A stretch of 64,000 nt of DNA. It comes from Malurus cyaneus samueli. Its lineage: Eukaryota; Chordata; Aves; Passeriformes; Maluridae. Below are positions 37,325 through 49,271 of this stretch, piece by piece. Location of the stretch: the NCBI GenBank assembly GCA_009741485.1, contig CM019214.1, forward strand, positions 6,850,991 through 6,914,990. Reading direction: 5' to 3'. Both the position numbers and the translations under genes were made by a program. Numbering within the stretch: the first letter of the stretch is position 1; every line of letters starts with the position of its first letter. The notes under the pieces are model-generated. The model searched no databases. It had not been told where the DNA came from and saw only the letters and a program-made list of their open reading frames with translations.

Positions 37325-40300
37325 GTACACCACACTGTAGCTCGTTGTTTCGATGTTTCTGTCAGAACTGCTTAAGGTTTTGTAATTCTCAGTATTGACA
37401 GGTGAATCTCTTCCACATACATAATTGATCTCTCTAGAATGCTGCCATGATCATGACTGCAGATCTGGGTCACTAAACTCCAAATTTATTGTACAATAAA
37501 CAATTTCTATAGAAACTGCAGACATTTCAGTCTCAGAATATGCAGTGAAACTGCCATTAGCTTGAAATTTTCTTTAGGATGGTGTTTAAATACAGTTTCT
37601 TCCGTTTCAATGGATAGGTGTTTCTCCCTGCATCACAGTGTATTTTGACTCCTGATAAACTGCAGTTCATTAGATACCTTGGCTTGTGCTTAGATTTGCT
37701 GGCATCACTGGAAATAAAAATATATTTAAATGCAGGCATTATTTGAAGCAACTAGGTGATCTCCAGCCCCAAATTGCCAGATACCCAGGGCAAAGTCTAT
37801 TTTGGATAATATACAACATGAATACATTGTTGGAATTTTGTCAGGTGAAAAAGAATTTAAAAAAGGAAAAAAATCTGTACTATCTACAGTCACACCTTGG
37901 TCGGTACTATCTGCTCCATCACATCACTTTTCAGCAATGATGGAGTCTTGCTGAGTAAGATGAGCCAGAATGGCAACCCTTACTCAATTAGAATGAAATC
38001 CAAAATTCAGCAATCTTAACCTGGAATATGAGTGACTTTCCTGTTCCTAACAGGAATGTATGAGAGCCATAGCTCCACTGCCATGGGAATAATCATCTAC
38101 TGTGCTTGGTTGCAAAGACCTGAAGAACCTCTTCTAAGCTGCTACCATTGTTATCCTCACAGAAATAAAAAATAAATTCCAAAAGGGCACAGACCACTCA
38201 GGTTCACTAAAGGAACCACACTTACCACTGATCTGCCTTTGTGTTTATAAACATGCTGGCTAAGCACTGGCAGTAAAAGCTGTTCTCACCTCAGTAACCC
38301 ATAGCATGGGGTAAAAAGGAAAGTTATTTTGCCGTATTTTCCTCATGGCTGCCATCCTGTGGTTTTAAGTGAAAGTCATTGAAGGTGCTCAAACACTTTG
38401 CTGAGGCTATGGTTGAAGTCCCTCACCTAAGGGCAGCTCACAGAGCACCAACTGCACAAAAACCTCACTACTAAATGCACTGTCCGACCCAAATGGTCCC
38501 TCTGATCCCAAAGAAAAACTGAAAAAGATGAACAGGGAAAGAAAGAAAGAAAAAAAAAAAAAAAAACCCAAAAAAAACAAAAACAAAAACAAAAAAAAAA
38601 AAAAAAAAAAACAAAAAAAAAAAAACAAACCACCCCAAAAAACCCAAAAAACCAAACCAACAAAAAACAAGCTTCCAAAACCCTCAAACTCTTGCTGTCT
38701 CAAGCATTTCAATGTGTCTTTCAGCATAGAGAGGATGACAGAAGATGTGGAGGCTGGAAGTGGAATCTGGGGATTTTTTAAAAATTCCTTATGTTTCATA
38801 ACGTTTGAAAGTCATTGTCCAGAAATGCTGTGTGGTTTCAGAGAATTGTTTTGGAGCACAAGAAAATACACTAATTTTCAGTCTTAACATTTGCTTAAGA
38901 ATTCATTCTTCTGAGTATTCTGAAGGAGTTTGGGACATCACCTCATTTGACTGGTACACCAGCTGCATAACAGGAGAATTCAGGCTACAGCAATATTTTG
39001 GAAGAAAGTTAATGTACCAAACATTGAATCTCTTTAACATATATAAATTATAGTCAATGAAAACTATAGGAAAAAATTTCCAGTGTAATTAGCATAGCTA
39101 TGGCAATAGCCAAATGACGTGAATCAACCAAAACTGCAAATCTTTCTCAATGTGAATTAACCAAAAGGTACCTGTGTAATTTAACATCTCCATTTTGCTA
39201 ACTGTTCCCAGGAAGCTGCTGAAGCCAGGAAACTAAGCAGAAAAGCAATACTTTCTTTGTATCTCATGATTTACAATGTCTGTTTTAAAAGCAGACCTTT
39301 CAATTTGGTGTACAAAGAGTAAATGCACTCTGGGGATAGTTTCCAATGGATTTCTCAAGCTTATCCATCTCCTTGAAACACTTAAAGGCAAATCACTTGA
39401 CAAACATTTCCCCTCAAATACTACAAGGAAAACATTTTAAAAAGGCATTACATCTTTTTTGCAGTCCGGGAACAAATTTAAGCATTGTCAACCCTTAAAG
39501 TAGCTATCCCAAAAGCCCTAAAATAGCTCAGGATAAAAGAACCCAAACCATTTAAAACCAAGGTAAACAGATCACAATTCTTGCTTGAAGGTTCAAGATG
39601 CCATGAAATTTGTAACTGTCAGTACCAAGTTATAGTAAGAACTCTCAAATAATAGAAAGGCAAAGTATTTTGAAAATCAGATTAGGAAATCCAGAGAAAT
39701 CTTCCAATAAATGCTATGTATTTTAGCACAGGTGAAGAAATAACTTAAAATACATTAGAAAAGTTTCAGGTCCCAAATATAGCAATATGAGGAACAAGAC
39801 AAAGCAACTTGTTAGATTTGTGGGTATGGAAGGACTTGAAAATTATCATGTTAGAAATTAGCAAATACAGCTGTTTACAGTGGTGTTATTTTCAGCTAAC
39901 ATTTTGCTAGGTGTTCTGTGTTGTGATCAGGAAAAAAAAAAAAAAAAACCAAAGAAAAGAAAAGAAATCTGGAAAACTGGTGGTGTTTCAAGAAAAATTA
40001 GATAGCAGAAAGCATGCTTGACTGGGCCGATGATCTCCTTTTTGCTTCTGCCAATAATCTTCATGCCAATGAATAATGAAGGATGACATGTAAAAGTATG
40101 ACAGCCAGAAATTACTCAGTCTGGGGTATTCAGTTAAAAAAATTAGAAGAAGCATTAGGCTATATAATTATGGTTATATAGGAACTGTGAAGCAGAGTAT
40201 GTCATTCAAATGAATATATAAATACCAAGAACAATGCAAAAATATTTAAGATCAAGAAAACTTGTAAGAAAAAGCATTCTCATACAAAACTTTCATATTT

Positions 40301-41204
40301 AAAATTTGCCTTTTTCTTCTTTGTTTATGGGCTTTTTACTCTGCTTATTGACATAAAATTGAATATTCTTTAAATATATTCCAAGGCATCTTTCAGGTCT
40401 CCAGATACTTATCCATTGCTTGAAAATGAGCATGGAAGTTCTCCAATAATTTTACTGGTAAGTATTTTGTTAGTTGATTATACCAAGATAAAACCAATTA
40501 GGAAGATGTATTGCATAAATATTAATAACATCCAGAAACCATATTATGCCAAAACTGCATAGGAACAGAAATTATATAGTCATCATCTTATCTGAGAGAA
40601 AACATTATCCGTTACTTTTGTGAAAACCAAGAGAGGAAGAAGTAATTCAATAAAATTATTAAGAAATTGCAGTGGTTAATTTCACAACCAGGCACTTAAA
40701 GGCTTGATTTATTTTGTTTTGTTTTTCAGTACAGGATTATATCCCCTAGCTTTAGAAGTTAGCAATTAAAATTGATTTTTTTCTATTAATATTACTATGA
40801 AAATACATAGACGGAGTTGTGTAAAATTATTATAGACATTATGCCTAAGTCATAAAAATGTTTTCCCGTTGTATTCAGTTGTGTTCCCGTGTTAAGAAAG
40901 CTGGCATCTTAAATACTGTATAATTTTTATATTATACACTACATGCTTTGCATAAAAGGAGGAAAAAGAAAGTTTACTTGTCAATGTAGAAAGGGCAAAT
41001 TAATAAAAACCTTCTTTTGAACTCACTTCAGGATAACTTGAATTAAAATAATTCTAAGAACATTACAGTCAGACATTCAAAGGCATTTAAGTGCCTAAAA
41101 ATAGGTATCTAAAAATACGTGTCTATAGGTTTTTCAAGAGAGCTTAAGGAAGTCAGGAAAAGTTTAGAACTTAACTCCCACCTTAGAGCTTCTAAATACA
41201 TTCA
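37325..41204. other. AT-rich non-coding stretch, no gene recognised
   Basis: Contains the A-rich tract 38537-38671, a shorter one near 39932-39965, and otherwise unremarkable AT-rich sequence. No gene or transposon recognised. Confidence 0.55.
38537..38671. repeat. A-rich (AAAAAC)-like tract
   Basis: About 135 bp of A runs broken by C or CC, ending in AACCCAAAAAACC-like units. Lysine-rich and phenylalanine-rich frames on the two strands come from this repeat and are not genes. Confidence 0.9.
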
Positions 41205-41638
41205 GAAGTGCTCGTTTGCTGGAGACAGTGCAGCACAGGGTCCCTGAGAAGATTAATAAACTGGAGAACCTCCCATATGAGAAAGAGCTGGGAAAGCTGA
41301 GACTGCTCAGCCTGGAGAAGAGAAAGCTCGGGAGAATCTCAGAGTGCACAAACACTCACAGGGAGTGTGCAGAGGATGGGACCAGGCTCCAAAGGTGCCC
41401 AGGAGGGCAGGACCAAACTAAACACAGGAGGATCCCTCTAAACATCAGGAACCAATCTTTGATTGGAAGGGTGACCCAGCCCTGGCATGAATTGCACAGA
41501 GAATTTGTGAGTACACCCTTTTTGGACATGAAAAAATCATCCCAATGTGGTCCTGGACAATCAGCCCTGGATGGCCCTGCTTGAGCAGGGGGGTTGGATC
41601 AGATCCCCTTCCAAATTCAGCTCTCTGTGATTCTGTTT
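41205..41638 (+). mobile_element. CR1 LINE 3' portion
   Basis: Recognisable CR1 blocks in order: CCCATATGAGAAAGAGCTGG, GACTGCTCAGCCTGGAGAAG, a diverged middle, CTGGATGGCCCTGCTTGAGC, AGGGGGGTTGGATCAGATCC, CCTTCCAAATTCAGC and TGTGATTCTGTTT. About 430 bp, 5'-truncated, with many changes, so an old copy. Confidence 0.88.
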
Positions 41639-43165
41639 AGACTGTTCAGAAAGGTGAAAAAAGCTTAATGAGAGGCACATTAAACCTTGCAAAAATATTT
41701 TTACATTTGCAAATACTTAATTATCCAAGCACTGTGCTGTCATGCATTTCAGGGAGAACATATATACAAGATTATAAGTAAGGCAATATATACAAGATTA
41801 CATATATACAAGATTACATGCATACAAGATTACAAGTTCTTCCTCTGCTCATGAAGAATGCATCATTGTTCCTTGAACATATTCAATATCCAAATAATCT
41901 ATATAAGGAAAAATACATCAATATAAGTATATACATCAATAAAAGAAAATTAATAGTAAGATCAGCTGAGTGAAATAATTTATAAACCAAGGTGAGATTC
42001 TGTTACTTTCTAAAACCATGTGAGTAAAAGCAGTGACTAAGAGAAGTAAATTAAATGTCTCCTGTAGGAAATGACAGAGATCTTTAATCTCTGCAGATGT
42101 CTGTGCAGGTGACTGTAATCAAAGAGTGGTGCTGTGTCCTTCTCAAAGCCAAATAGCTCACTAAAATTATGATTCTTGTAGCTCCACAGTTTTTGGCTAT
42201 GGCCAAAAGATGCTCAGTTCAGACTAAAACAGGGTAAACACAGTATGGAAATTCCTCAATGTATATAGTTTTTGACTGCAGAAAATTGAGGTTCCATATG
42301 AAGATTTTTATTGTTAATTATTTTGATTAAAATATTAAAGACAACCTTACATGCATTGTTCCTACTTTGCTTGTCTAGACTCTTTGATATTGTATATAAA
42401 AAAAAATCTGAAGTGTAAAATCTTGTGGCAGAAAGTTTCATTATTTAATTACATATTTTTGTTAAAATCCTTTGCCTTTTTTTAATATTCATTTTAGGGT
42501 ATTGTTCCTGTTCTTTGCTTGCTACTTAAACAGCTACTTAACTCTAAGCACACACATAATCCTTTCATAAGAATGTAAATTAATTATATGCTTGAATATA
42601 AAGCTTAATTACAATTTGAGTGCATAAAAATATTTTCACTGTTCAGATTAACAAAAAGTTGCAATGGTTGCTAGAAATACTTGAGAATGGAAAGTGCTGC
42701 CTAGTTCTAATCTTGCTCAAATTGTTCTGTGAGAGATTAGATCACACTTCCTGCTTTGCAGTTTATCTTTTTGTATTGCTGAGCAGTACAATTATAAACT
42801 GTGCAATCATTTAGAATACATTTCTTTCAGAAATTGAAGTTTAAAGAGGGAGGATGTGCTCACTTTCAGAAGTTCCACTTCCCAAACTGAGTGTAACATA
42901 ATTTCTCATCACACAGGATTGAACACGACCGGGTTACTTGCTGCTCCACAGAAGTAGTGCCCCTGCTCGTCTCATGTAGCACTCTGGGTGAACTGAAAAA
43001 GTGAGAACAAAAAGCTGCTTGTAACTCAGGATTTCCTCTGGCAGACTTGCTCCTGAGAGCAGCTCAGATCTAAGGCAGAGATCAGAATCAGACACCATCA
43101 TCAGTACCTGAACCCCATTAACTTCAAATCACTCCAGTCCAGGAGCAGCCTCACAAGAGGAAGGC
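41639..43165. other. AT-rich non-coding stretch
   Basis: No gene recognised. A short tandem array ATACAAGATTAC(AT) is at about 41760-41835, with four units of about 17-20 bp. Confidence 0.55.
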
Positions 43166-43483
43166 AAAGGATGTTTGAGTCATTCCTGCTGCATTCAGAG
43201 CACAGGAACATGCACATACACTGCACTGGGCTGGAAAGGTGCTCTAGTGGCTTCATGGACACTCATATTTTCCCAAAGGATGTTTGAGTCATTCCTGCCG
43301 CATTCAGAGCACAGGAACATGGACACACACTGCACTGGGCTGGAAAGGTGCTCTGGTGGCTTCATGGATATTCATCTTTTCCCAAAGGATATTTGAGTCA
43401 TTCCTGCTGCATTCAGAGCACAGGAACATGCAACACACTGGGCTGGAAAGGTGCTCTGGTGGCTCCATGGATACTCATCTTTT
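43166..43483. repeat. 109-bp tandem repeat, three copies
   Basis: Units start at 43166, 43275 and 43384, each with AAAGGAT(G/A)TTTGAGTCAT, then CATTCAGAGCACAGGAACAT, TGGGCTGGAAAGGTGCTCT and TTCATGGA. Copies 1 and 2 are exactly 109 bp. Copy 3 is shorter because the CATACACTGCA part after GAACATGCA is deleted. Since 109 is not a multiple of three, each copy is read in a different frame in the open frames crossing it, which argues against coding. Confidence 0.95.
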
Positions 43484-45090
43484 CCTCCAAAAACAAACCC
43501 CATGTTTTAACTGCTTTTTCAAATTCATCTCCTCAGAACCCTGATAGGAATTCATATTCTTTATTTACAATTATTTGCATTTCAGTTCCTTACTTCAGAC
43601 ACAGCTGATCAACTAGTCATTGGTCATTGTAACAATGCACATAAGAGTACCCAGAAAACACAGCAAAATCCTAGTTAATGCAATACTTTTTTTGTTTATA
43701 ATATTTTATAACCTTGAACCTTAGCCATAGAAATATTTTGTACCAGAACTTGCTTCTTACTGCCAAGTTTCTTTTTGGTCCACTGCTGTTGCAGTAATGT
43801 ATTGCTAAAAACATGCATTTCTGAAGGAGTTTTATTTTGTCTCCCTACAATTCACTTGTATGAGTGGAGAGCTGAGTTTCAGTTAATCTTTCATTTGCAC
43901 ATGTTTAAAAGATGCTCAGGATTTAATTGTTTCTTATTAATGATTTTCTTTCTTTTTTTTTTTTTTCTGAAAGAATAGAAGAAAAGGAGGAAAATCCATG
44001 ATGAAGAGCAGGAGAGAATTAAATAAGAAGTTGTAGGCACCAGAGACCACTGATGCTTGCTGCACACATATGGGTGACTGAGGTGGAGCCTGGAAAAAAA
44101 AATCGCAAATAGAAGTTTAATAAGGTGCAAAACAGAGAAAGAGCAGTCTTAGAAGGAGAGAGAACAGGTAGACTGAGTGAGAGAAGTGGAAGCAGAAGTT
44201 ACTGTGAACTGATGACATTACAAAGAGCTAGTGATGACCCACTGTGATTCTAAGTCATGCAAAAATATACTGTTAAAAATAAATCTTCAACAAATCAAGA
44301 AAGTTAGTTGTACCTTCTAATCAATTTGCTAAGCATTTGATGAATTCAAAGTCTATATTTTAAAATAAGTTGTTGGAGAAAATCTGAGAGAGATAAGGAT
44401 GCTTTTTTTTTTTTTTTAATTTAGATGTGGTCACTTCACCCTTTTTGCACAAAACAGCAGGTTTGAGACCAATGGAAGGCAACGCTCACTGAGGCTACAA
44501 AAATCTATTGTGTGACTCAAGTGGTGGTAACTCAAATAGGAAGTTCAAACTTGTAGAACAATATGATTGATCTACCGAAATTCTATGAATTCACTATGCT
44601 GTAGCTGAGAAAAAAAAAAAAAGATCAGGTTTTGCTCTAAGCAGGACTGAGCAAAATTTAGTCTCTGTTTTAGTAATTTAGCAGCAGTTTCCATTCCTGG
44701 CACCAGCACTTTTATTCTGGGAAAAGACTTAAAAGATACCAACTGCTATTTTTCCTCTTCAGCTGTACTCTAAACACTATTTATCCAGTTTTCTCCCTTC
44801 TGCAGCCCTGTGCTTGGCCATGTACAACACTTTCATATCACAAATCAACAATATAATGCCAGATAGGGGTTGAATACCCCAGAAAATATACAATCAAGAG
44901 CAAGGTCTGCTTTTTTGTCCCACTGATGCTGCAGTGAATAATAACATTTCAGATTTAGCTATTGAAGTCCTACTACTAATCCTGCTACTACTGTGCTAAA
45001 TAAAGAAGAAGCTAGAACACTAATAAGGCATGTTAACTTTAAACAGCTTTAAACAACAATAATGATAAAACTTGGTGTTTTGGTTTTGCA

Positions 45091-45207
45091 CTTTTTTTTC
45101 CTTTTTCTTTTTCTTTTTCTTTTTCTTTTTCTTTTTCTTTTTCTTTTTCTTTTTCTTTTTCTTTTTCTTTTTCTTTTTCTTTTTCTTTTTCTTTTTTCAT
45201 TTTTTCC
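45091..45207. repeat. (CTTTTT)n hexanucleotide microsatellite
   Basis: About 115 bp of nearly perfect CTTTTT units, an asymmetric pyrimidine strand. The minus-strand frame reads alternating Lys-Glu from it, an artefact. Confidence 0.95.
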
Positions 45208-46486
45208 TCTATCAGCTGGTGCATAGCTCCAGACATTCTTCCTCCCCCATGTGAAGTGATGAGATAACCAAGGCTATCACTTGCTAGTGAATTATTCCCC
45301 CTCTCTGGTACCAGGGGCAAAACTCCCAATAAACAACTGGGGTAATAACAGATGTGGGGAGATAATCTAGAAATTCCTAACTGAGAGACAGTTTTACAAA
45401 CTACAAATGCTACACAAATGTCTACAGAGGTAGAAGGCTCATACACATTTCTTGAAAATACATAGGGGATATTATGCTGTGAGTTTGGATGCGAGCTATG
45501 AGCTTACTTTGCTGGGAATTAAGAGGAAAGATTCTGTGTGTGTACCCCATCATCAAAGTGATGGTAAATCCATTGAATTTTAAGCTGTTCTGTTTCTTCC
45601 CTAACTGTAATCATGCCCTGTATTTCATCTACTAGTACTCCCTTTTGTTTTATTCCTGTGTAATAAATAGTATGCTTAAAGTCTTATGTCTGTTTGTTTT
45701 GTGCCTATTAAATAAATAATTCATGTTGTAATAGACCTAATTGGCCATTATTAAAGCAGTTGTGAACAAGAGAGGGTTTTGGGGTGCTGGCTGCCCCAAA
45801 ATAAAGCTACTGCACTCTGACAGAGGCCTGGGCAGAGGCAGGGACTTACCTAAGCTCCCATGTCCATTTGTAACACTCCTTTTAGGGAGTTTTGTTATTA
45901 CACTAAGAGCTGAGGCATGGAGGATTCCTACAGAAGCAGCCTTTTGTGGTTCAGTTCCTATTTCTCATGATGAGCCTGCAATTGCACGTGTGGGGACCTG
46001 GCTTTCCAGAAAGGAAGAAAACACTACAGTGGGAGCAGAGATCTATGCCAAAGGCAGTATTGTTCACTCCTACTACACTTGTAACGATGAAAGCCCAAAT
46101 AACTGTTCATATCTCTCCTTTTGTTGTTAAGCATTGCAGAAAATCACTTGTTTTTCTTGTCCTGAGGCTCCAACTGCTTTCATGGTTATTTCATTGCTCT
46201 GTTTCTACCTTGCTGCATGTTTTCTGCAGATGGGCACTTTTCTTGACTACACTGTCAGCGCATAATGGCCCCTGGCACTTCCACTTTAGTGCCATTACAT
46301 TTAATGGGAAAATGCTTCAAGCAGCTGCAACTTGGCTACTGTATTTTCTTAGGGCCAAGTGGTTTCCTGGTGCACAGAAATGGTGCAAAAGTAAAAATCC
46401 ACTCAAGATTTGTGTGGATTGCCATGGGTTCCACATGTATGTAGAGAGGACATTACAGATCATGAGGCATGCTGACACACGCAGAA

Positions 46487-46649
46487 CAAAAAAAAAAAAA
46501 TTTAAAAAAATTAAACAAAAAAAAATTAAATATAAAATTAAAAAATTTTAAAAATTTAAAAAAAACCATAAAAAATAAAAAAAAAATTAAAAATTATAAA
46601 ATTTAAAAATTAAAATAAATAAAATAAATAATTAATAATTAATTAATTT
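46487..46649. repeat. A/T-only low-complexity block
   Basis: Some 160 bp almost entirely A and T (AAATTTAAA, TTAAAAATT, AATAAATAATTAAT), with only three or four C and no G after the first bases. Confidence 0.9.
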
Positions 46650-47369
46650 CTGTGTCTGAGAGCTGTATTTAGCATTGATAACACTGCAACCATGAATTAT
46701 CAAGAATAATCTACTGGGTTCAGCATTACCTTTTGAACAACTGGATGATCTGATTTGAGAGACTAACCCTAAGCTTAACTTTGTCTTGCCCCAGGAAGTG
46801 CTGGTCTGCTATGATCTCAGTAAGAAAGGAACTAAAACTCTGTGAGGTATAATTGAAAATCCAATTTTTTAGAGCTTGCACCACAAGGACATAATAGTAT
46901 GGATAATTTGACAACCCTTTGGAACTCCCTGTGGATTTTTTCTCATAGGTCTGCAATCCATGTACAGCACACTGGGCAGACCCCATCCAAAAATATTCTA
47001 CCATTTCTGGAATGGTAGAAATATTCTGAATTCACTGGAATTTGTTCTTACAAGAGAATGAATTTACAGCACAGTGAGGTGCAATACAAGCACAGCCCAG
47101 GCTTGGTCACATTTATGTCAATTTTCATGTGGATCACTAACTTGGTGTAAAGTGGTCTCCTGGTCAGGATCAATATAGTGATTTTCTTATAGATGCATAC
47201 ATTTATGATACAACCAATATAAAATAATGTACATATATAATTTAAGTTGAGCTGCTGTGTGATAGATGGCATGCATGTTGTCATCTTGGTTTTTGAGACA
47301 ATTTCTCTATGCAGCAGGGAAGAAACAACCGTATTTCCAAATTGTTTTCCAAGTGTCAGCCTGGGTCCC

Positions 47370-47971
47370 TGTTCTGGTTTGAATGAACCCAAATGGAAGC
47401 AAAACGCTCCCAAGTTCCAGCAAACCTCCCCCCCTCTCCTTTCCCCACCCGGGTCCCAGAGACAAACTTTTCCACAGAGAGGAAAGTGAAAAGAAAAGGG
47501 AAAAAAAACTATTTATTTAAAATTATAAAAACAAAAAGAAAAAAAACCTGTGGAATCAGCTGTTAGATCCCAAAGCCTTTCTCTCCCCTCCTGGGAGTGT
47601 CCGGAGTTGGACAGAGTCTCTCTCCAGTGGTTTCTGAAGGATCTTTCTGCCTCTCGTGCACAGAATCCTCCAATTCTCAGATGGCGAAAAAAAATTCGAG
47701 GAAAACAAGTCCAAAGAAAGGGAAAAAAAAAAAAACAAACCCGTCCCAGAGAGCAGGCAGCTTCTTTTCCACCACTGATCCCCAGAGAACCTCCCCGGAA
47801 GGAAAAAAAAAACATGTGTGTCTGTCCCTTTCCTCCATTGTCCTTGAAGGGAGGAACATCACCAAAACAAACCAGAGCAGTCTCCACTAATGTATAGTTA
47901 CAGAAGGGTTGTTTAACTTTCCTCTAACATAAGCAGATGATAGGAATACAATACTCAGCTAACCTAGGACA
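47370..47971 (-). mobile_element. Solo LTR, family B, minus strand, TSD GTCCC
   Basis: Left end TGTTCTGGTTTGAATG and right end GCTAACCTAGGACA give TG...CA ends over 602 bp. GTCCC occurs at 47365-47369 and again at 47972-47976 as the target-site duplication. The only polyadenylation signal in a suitable place is on the minus strand (TTTATT at 47512-47517), so the LTR is read right to left and starts TGTCCTAGGTTAGC. It shares no clear similarity with family A. Internal A-rich runs and open frames on both strands are LTR sequence, not genes. Confidence 0.85.
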
Positions 47972-48525
47972 GTCCCCCAAGGAGTGGAGGAGGTGACAGT
48001 GTGACATTGGAGGATTTTCAGGAGGGGACTGTAAGGACCATGAATTGGTGTGTGCTTCACAGGCTGAAACCTGTTAACACAGAGGAAATGTAAATGATCT
48101 TGAAAATAGTGGTGAAAACAAAAGATCCACCCACATTCTCTCAAGAAGTTTTCCATCAAAATAAAAGACTTGACTTGGGGAAAGTAATTTAATTTATTGC
48201 TAATAAATTAGTAGAATAGTGAGACATAAGAACAAAACTAAAAAGACAACCCAACCTTCCCCCTACCATTCACTTCCTCCTACCTCTTCCACCTCGTCTT
48301 TCACTCTCTTAAATAGGAAATTGCAGAGGTACTACCACTATCATTGTTTTACTCATCTTTGGCCAGTGGTGGATTCTTCTTAAAGCTGGCTGAAAATGGT
48401 TATGTATGACTCCTCACAGAAGTCACACATGCAGCCCTCCTGCTAGCAAAACCTTGCCCCAGAAACACAGTACACAGTTCTTTATAACATTTCTAATAAA
48501 AACAGATAGGTTTTAAGGTATATCT

Positions 48526-48592
48526 AAGATATAGATATCTATATCTATCTACCTATCTATCATTTATTTATCCATCCATCCATTCACTTATG
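48526..48592. repeat. (ATCT)n / (ATCC)n tetranucleotide microsatellite
   Basis: AGATATAGATATCTATATCT followed by ATCTACCTATCTATC and TCCATCCATCCATTC. Compound tetranucleotide repeat. Confidence 0.85.
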
Positions 48593-49210
48593 TTCCTTTC
48601 TGTCTTATGCAGTTGCATTTTTTTATTTAAAACATGTTCCCACCTGAAAAGAATTTTACACAAATCTCACTAAAAAAAATATTCAAATATAAAATACAGA
48701 AGGACCAGATGTTTGAAATATCAAGGGAAAGAAAATAAACAACACAGTCTATTTGCATGTTTGAAGACTCGGGTCATAACAGCCAAAATTATCTGAGCTT
48801 TTGGTTGTCTAAGTTAAAACAAGAACTGCAAATTGCTGAAGTACACAGAAATTGAAAGTTCTATCCTTCATTCCTGATTTCCTTCACATCCTTTATATTG
48901 TGCATAATTAACACTCCACTCTGATGTGAATTCAGGGTAGGGACTCAGCCTGTCACTAATTTAAGTGGTTACATTACTTTAAAAATGACGAACTTTTTTA
49001 CCAAACGTAGACTATTCCTTCTACAAACAAGTATACAAGTAGAATAAGTCCTAACACCTTGGCCTCAAAATCAGGAATGAAAATAGGAGGGTACTGTGAG
49101 ACAAATCTGCATAATCCATCTGCAGAAATAAGGAAACTAGGGAGAATAAGGGAAGCAACAAACCTGGAGAACTATTTATTACCTGCACATCCATCTGACT
49201 ACATTTTGAT

Positions 49211-49271
49211 GCTAAAATGGAGGCTTTTTTCCCTTCCTGTTGCTAAAATGGAGGCTTTTTTCCCTTCCTGT
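49211..49271. repeat. Perfect 31-bp tandem duplication
   Basis: GCTAAAATGGAGGCTTTTTT plus CCCTTCCTGT occurs at 49211 and again at 49242 without a mismatch, so a recent local duplication. Confidence 0.92.

Larger units (their letters stand above)
43484..47369. other. Non-coding stretch, no gene recognised
   Basis: Holds the (CTTTTT)n tract at 45091-45207 and the A/T-only block at 46487-46649. Open frames at 45741-46130 and 45946-46551 overlap in different frames and show no recognisable domain. The longer one ends in the A/T block. I do not call them genes. Confidence 0.5.

Noticed and set aside
43175..43608. Overlapping open frames with repeated peptide blocks resembling a repeat protein
   Set aside because: They come from the 109-bp tandem repeat. 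The period is not a multiple of three, so the peptide repeat appears in different frames, which a real repeat protein would not tolerate.
45039..45446. 135-codon minus-strand frame with a long Lys-Glu repeat
   Set aside because: The repeat is the (CTTTTT)n microsatellite read on the minus strand; the remainder has no known features.
45946..46551. 201-codon plus-strand open frame
   Set aside because: No recognisable domain, overlaps another frame of similar length, and ends in an A/T-only block that gives a lysine-rich tail. Looks like chance.
47513..47897. Open frames on both strands
   Set aside because: Entirely inside the family-B solo LTR and low-complexity A-rich runs.
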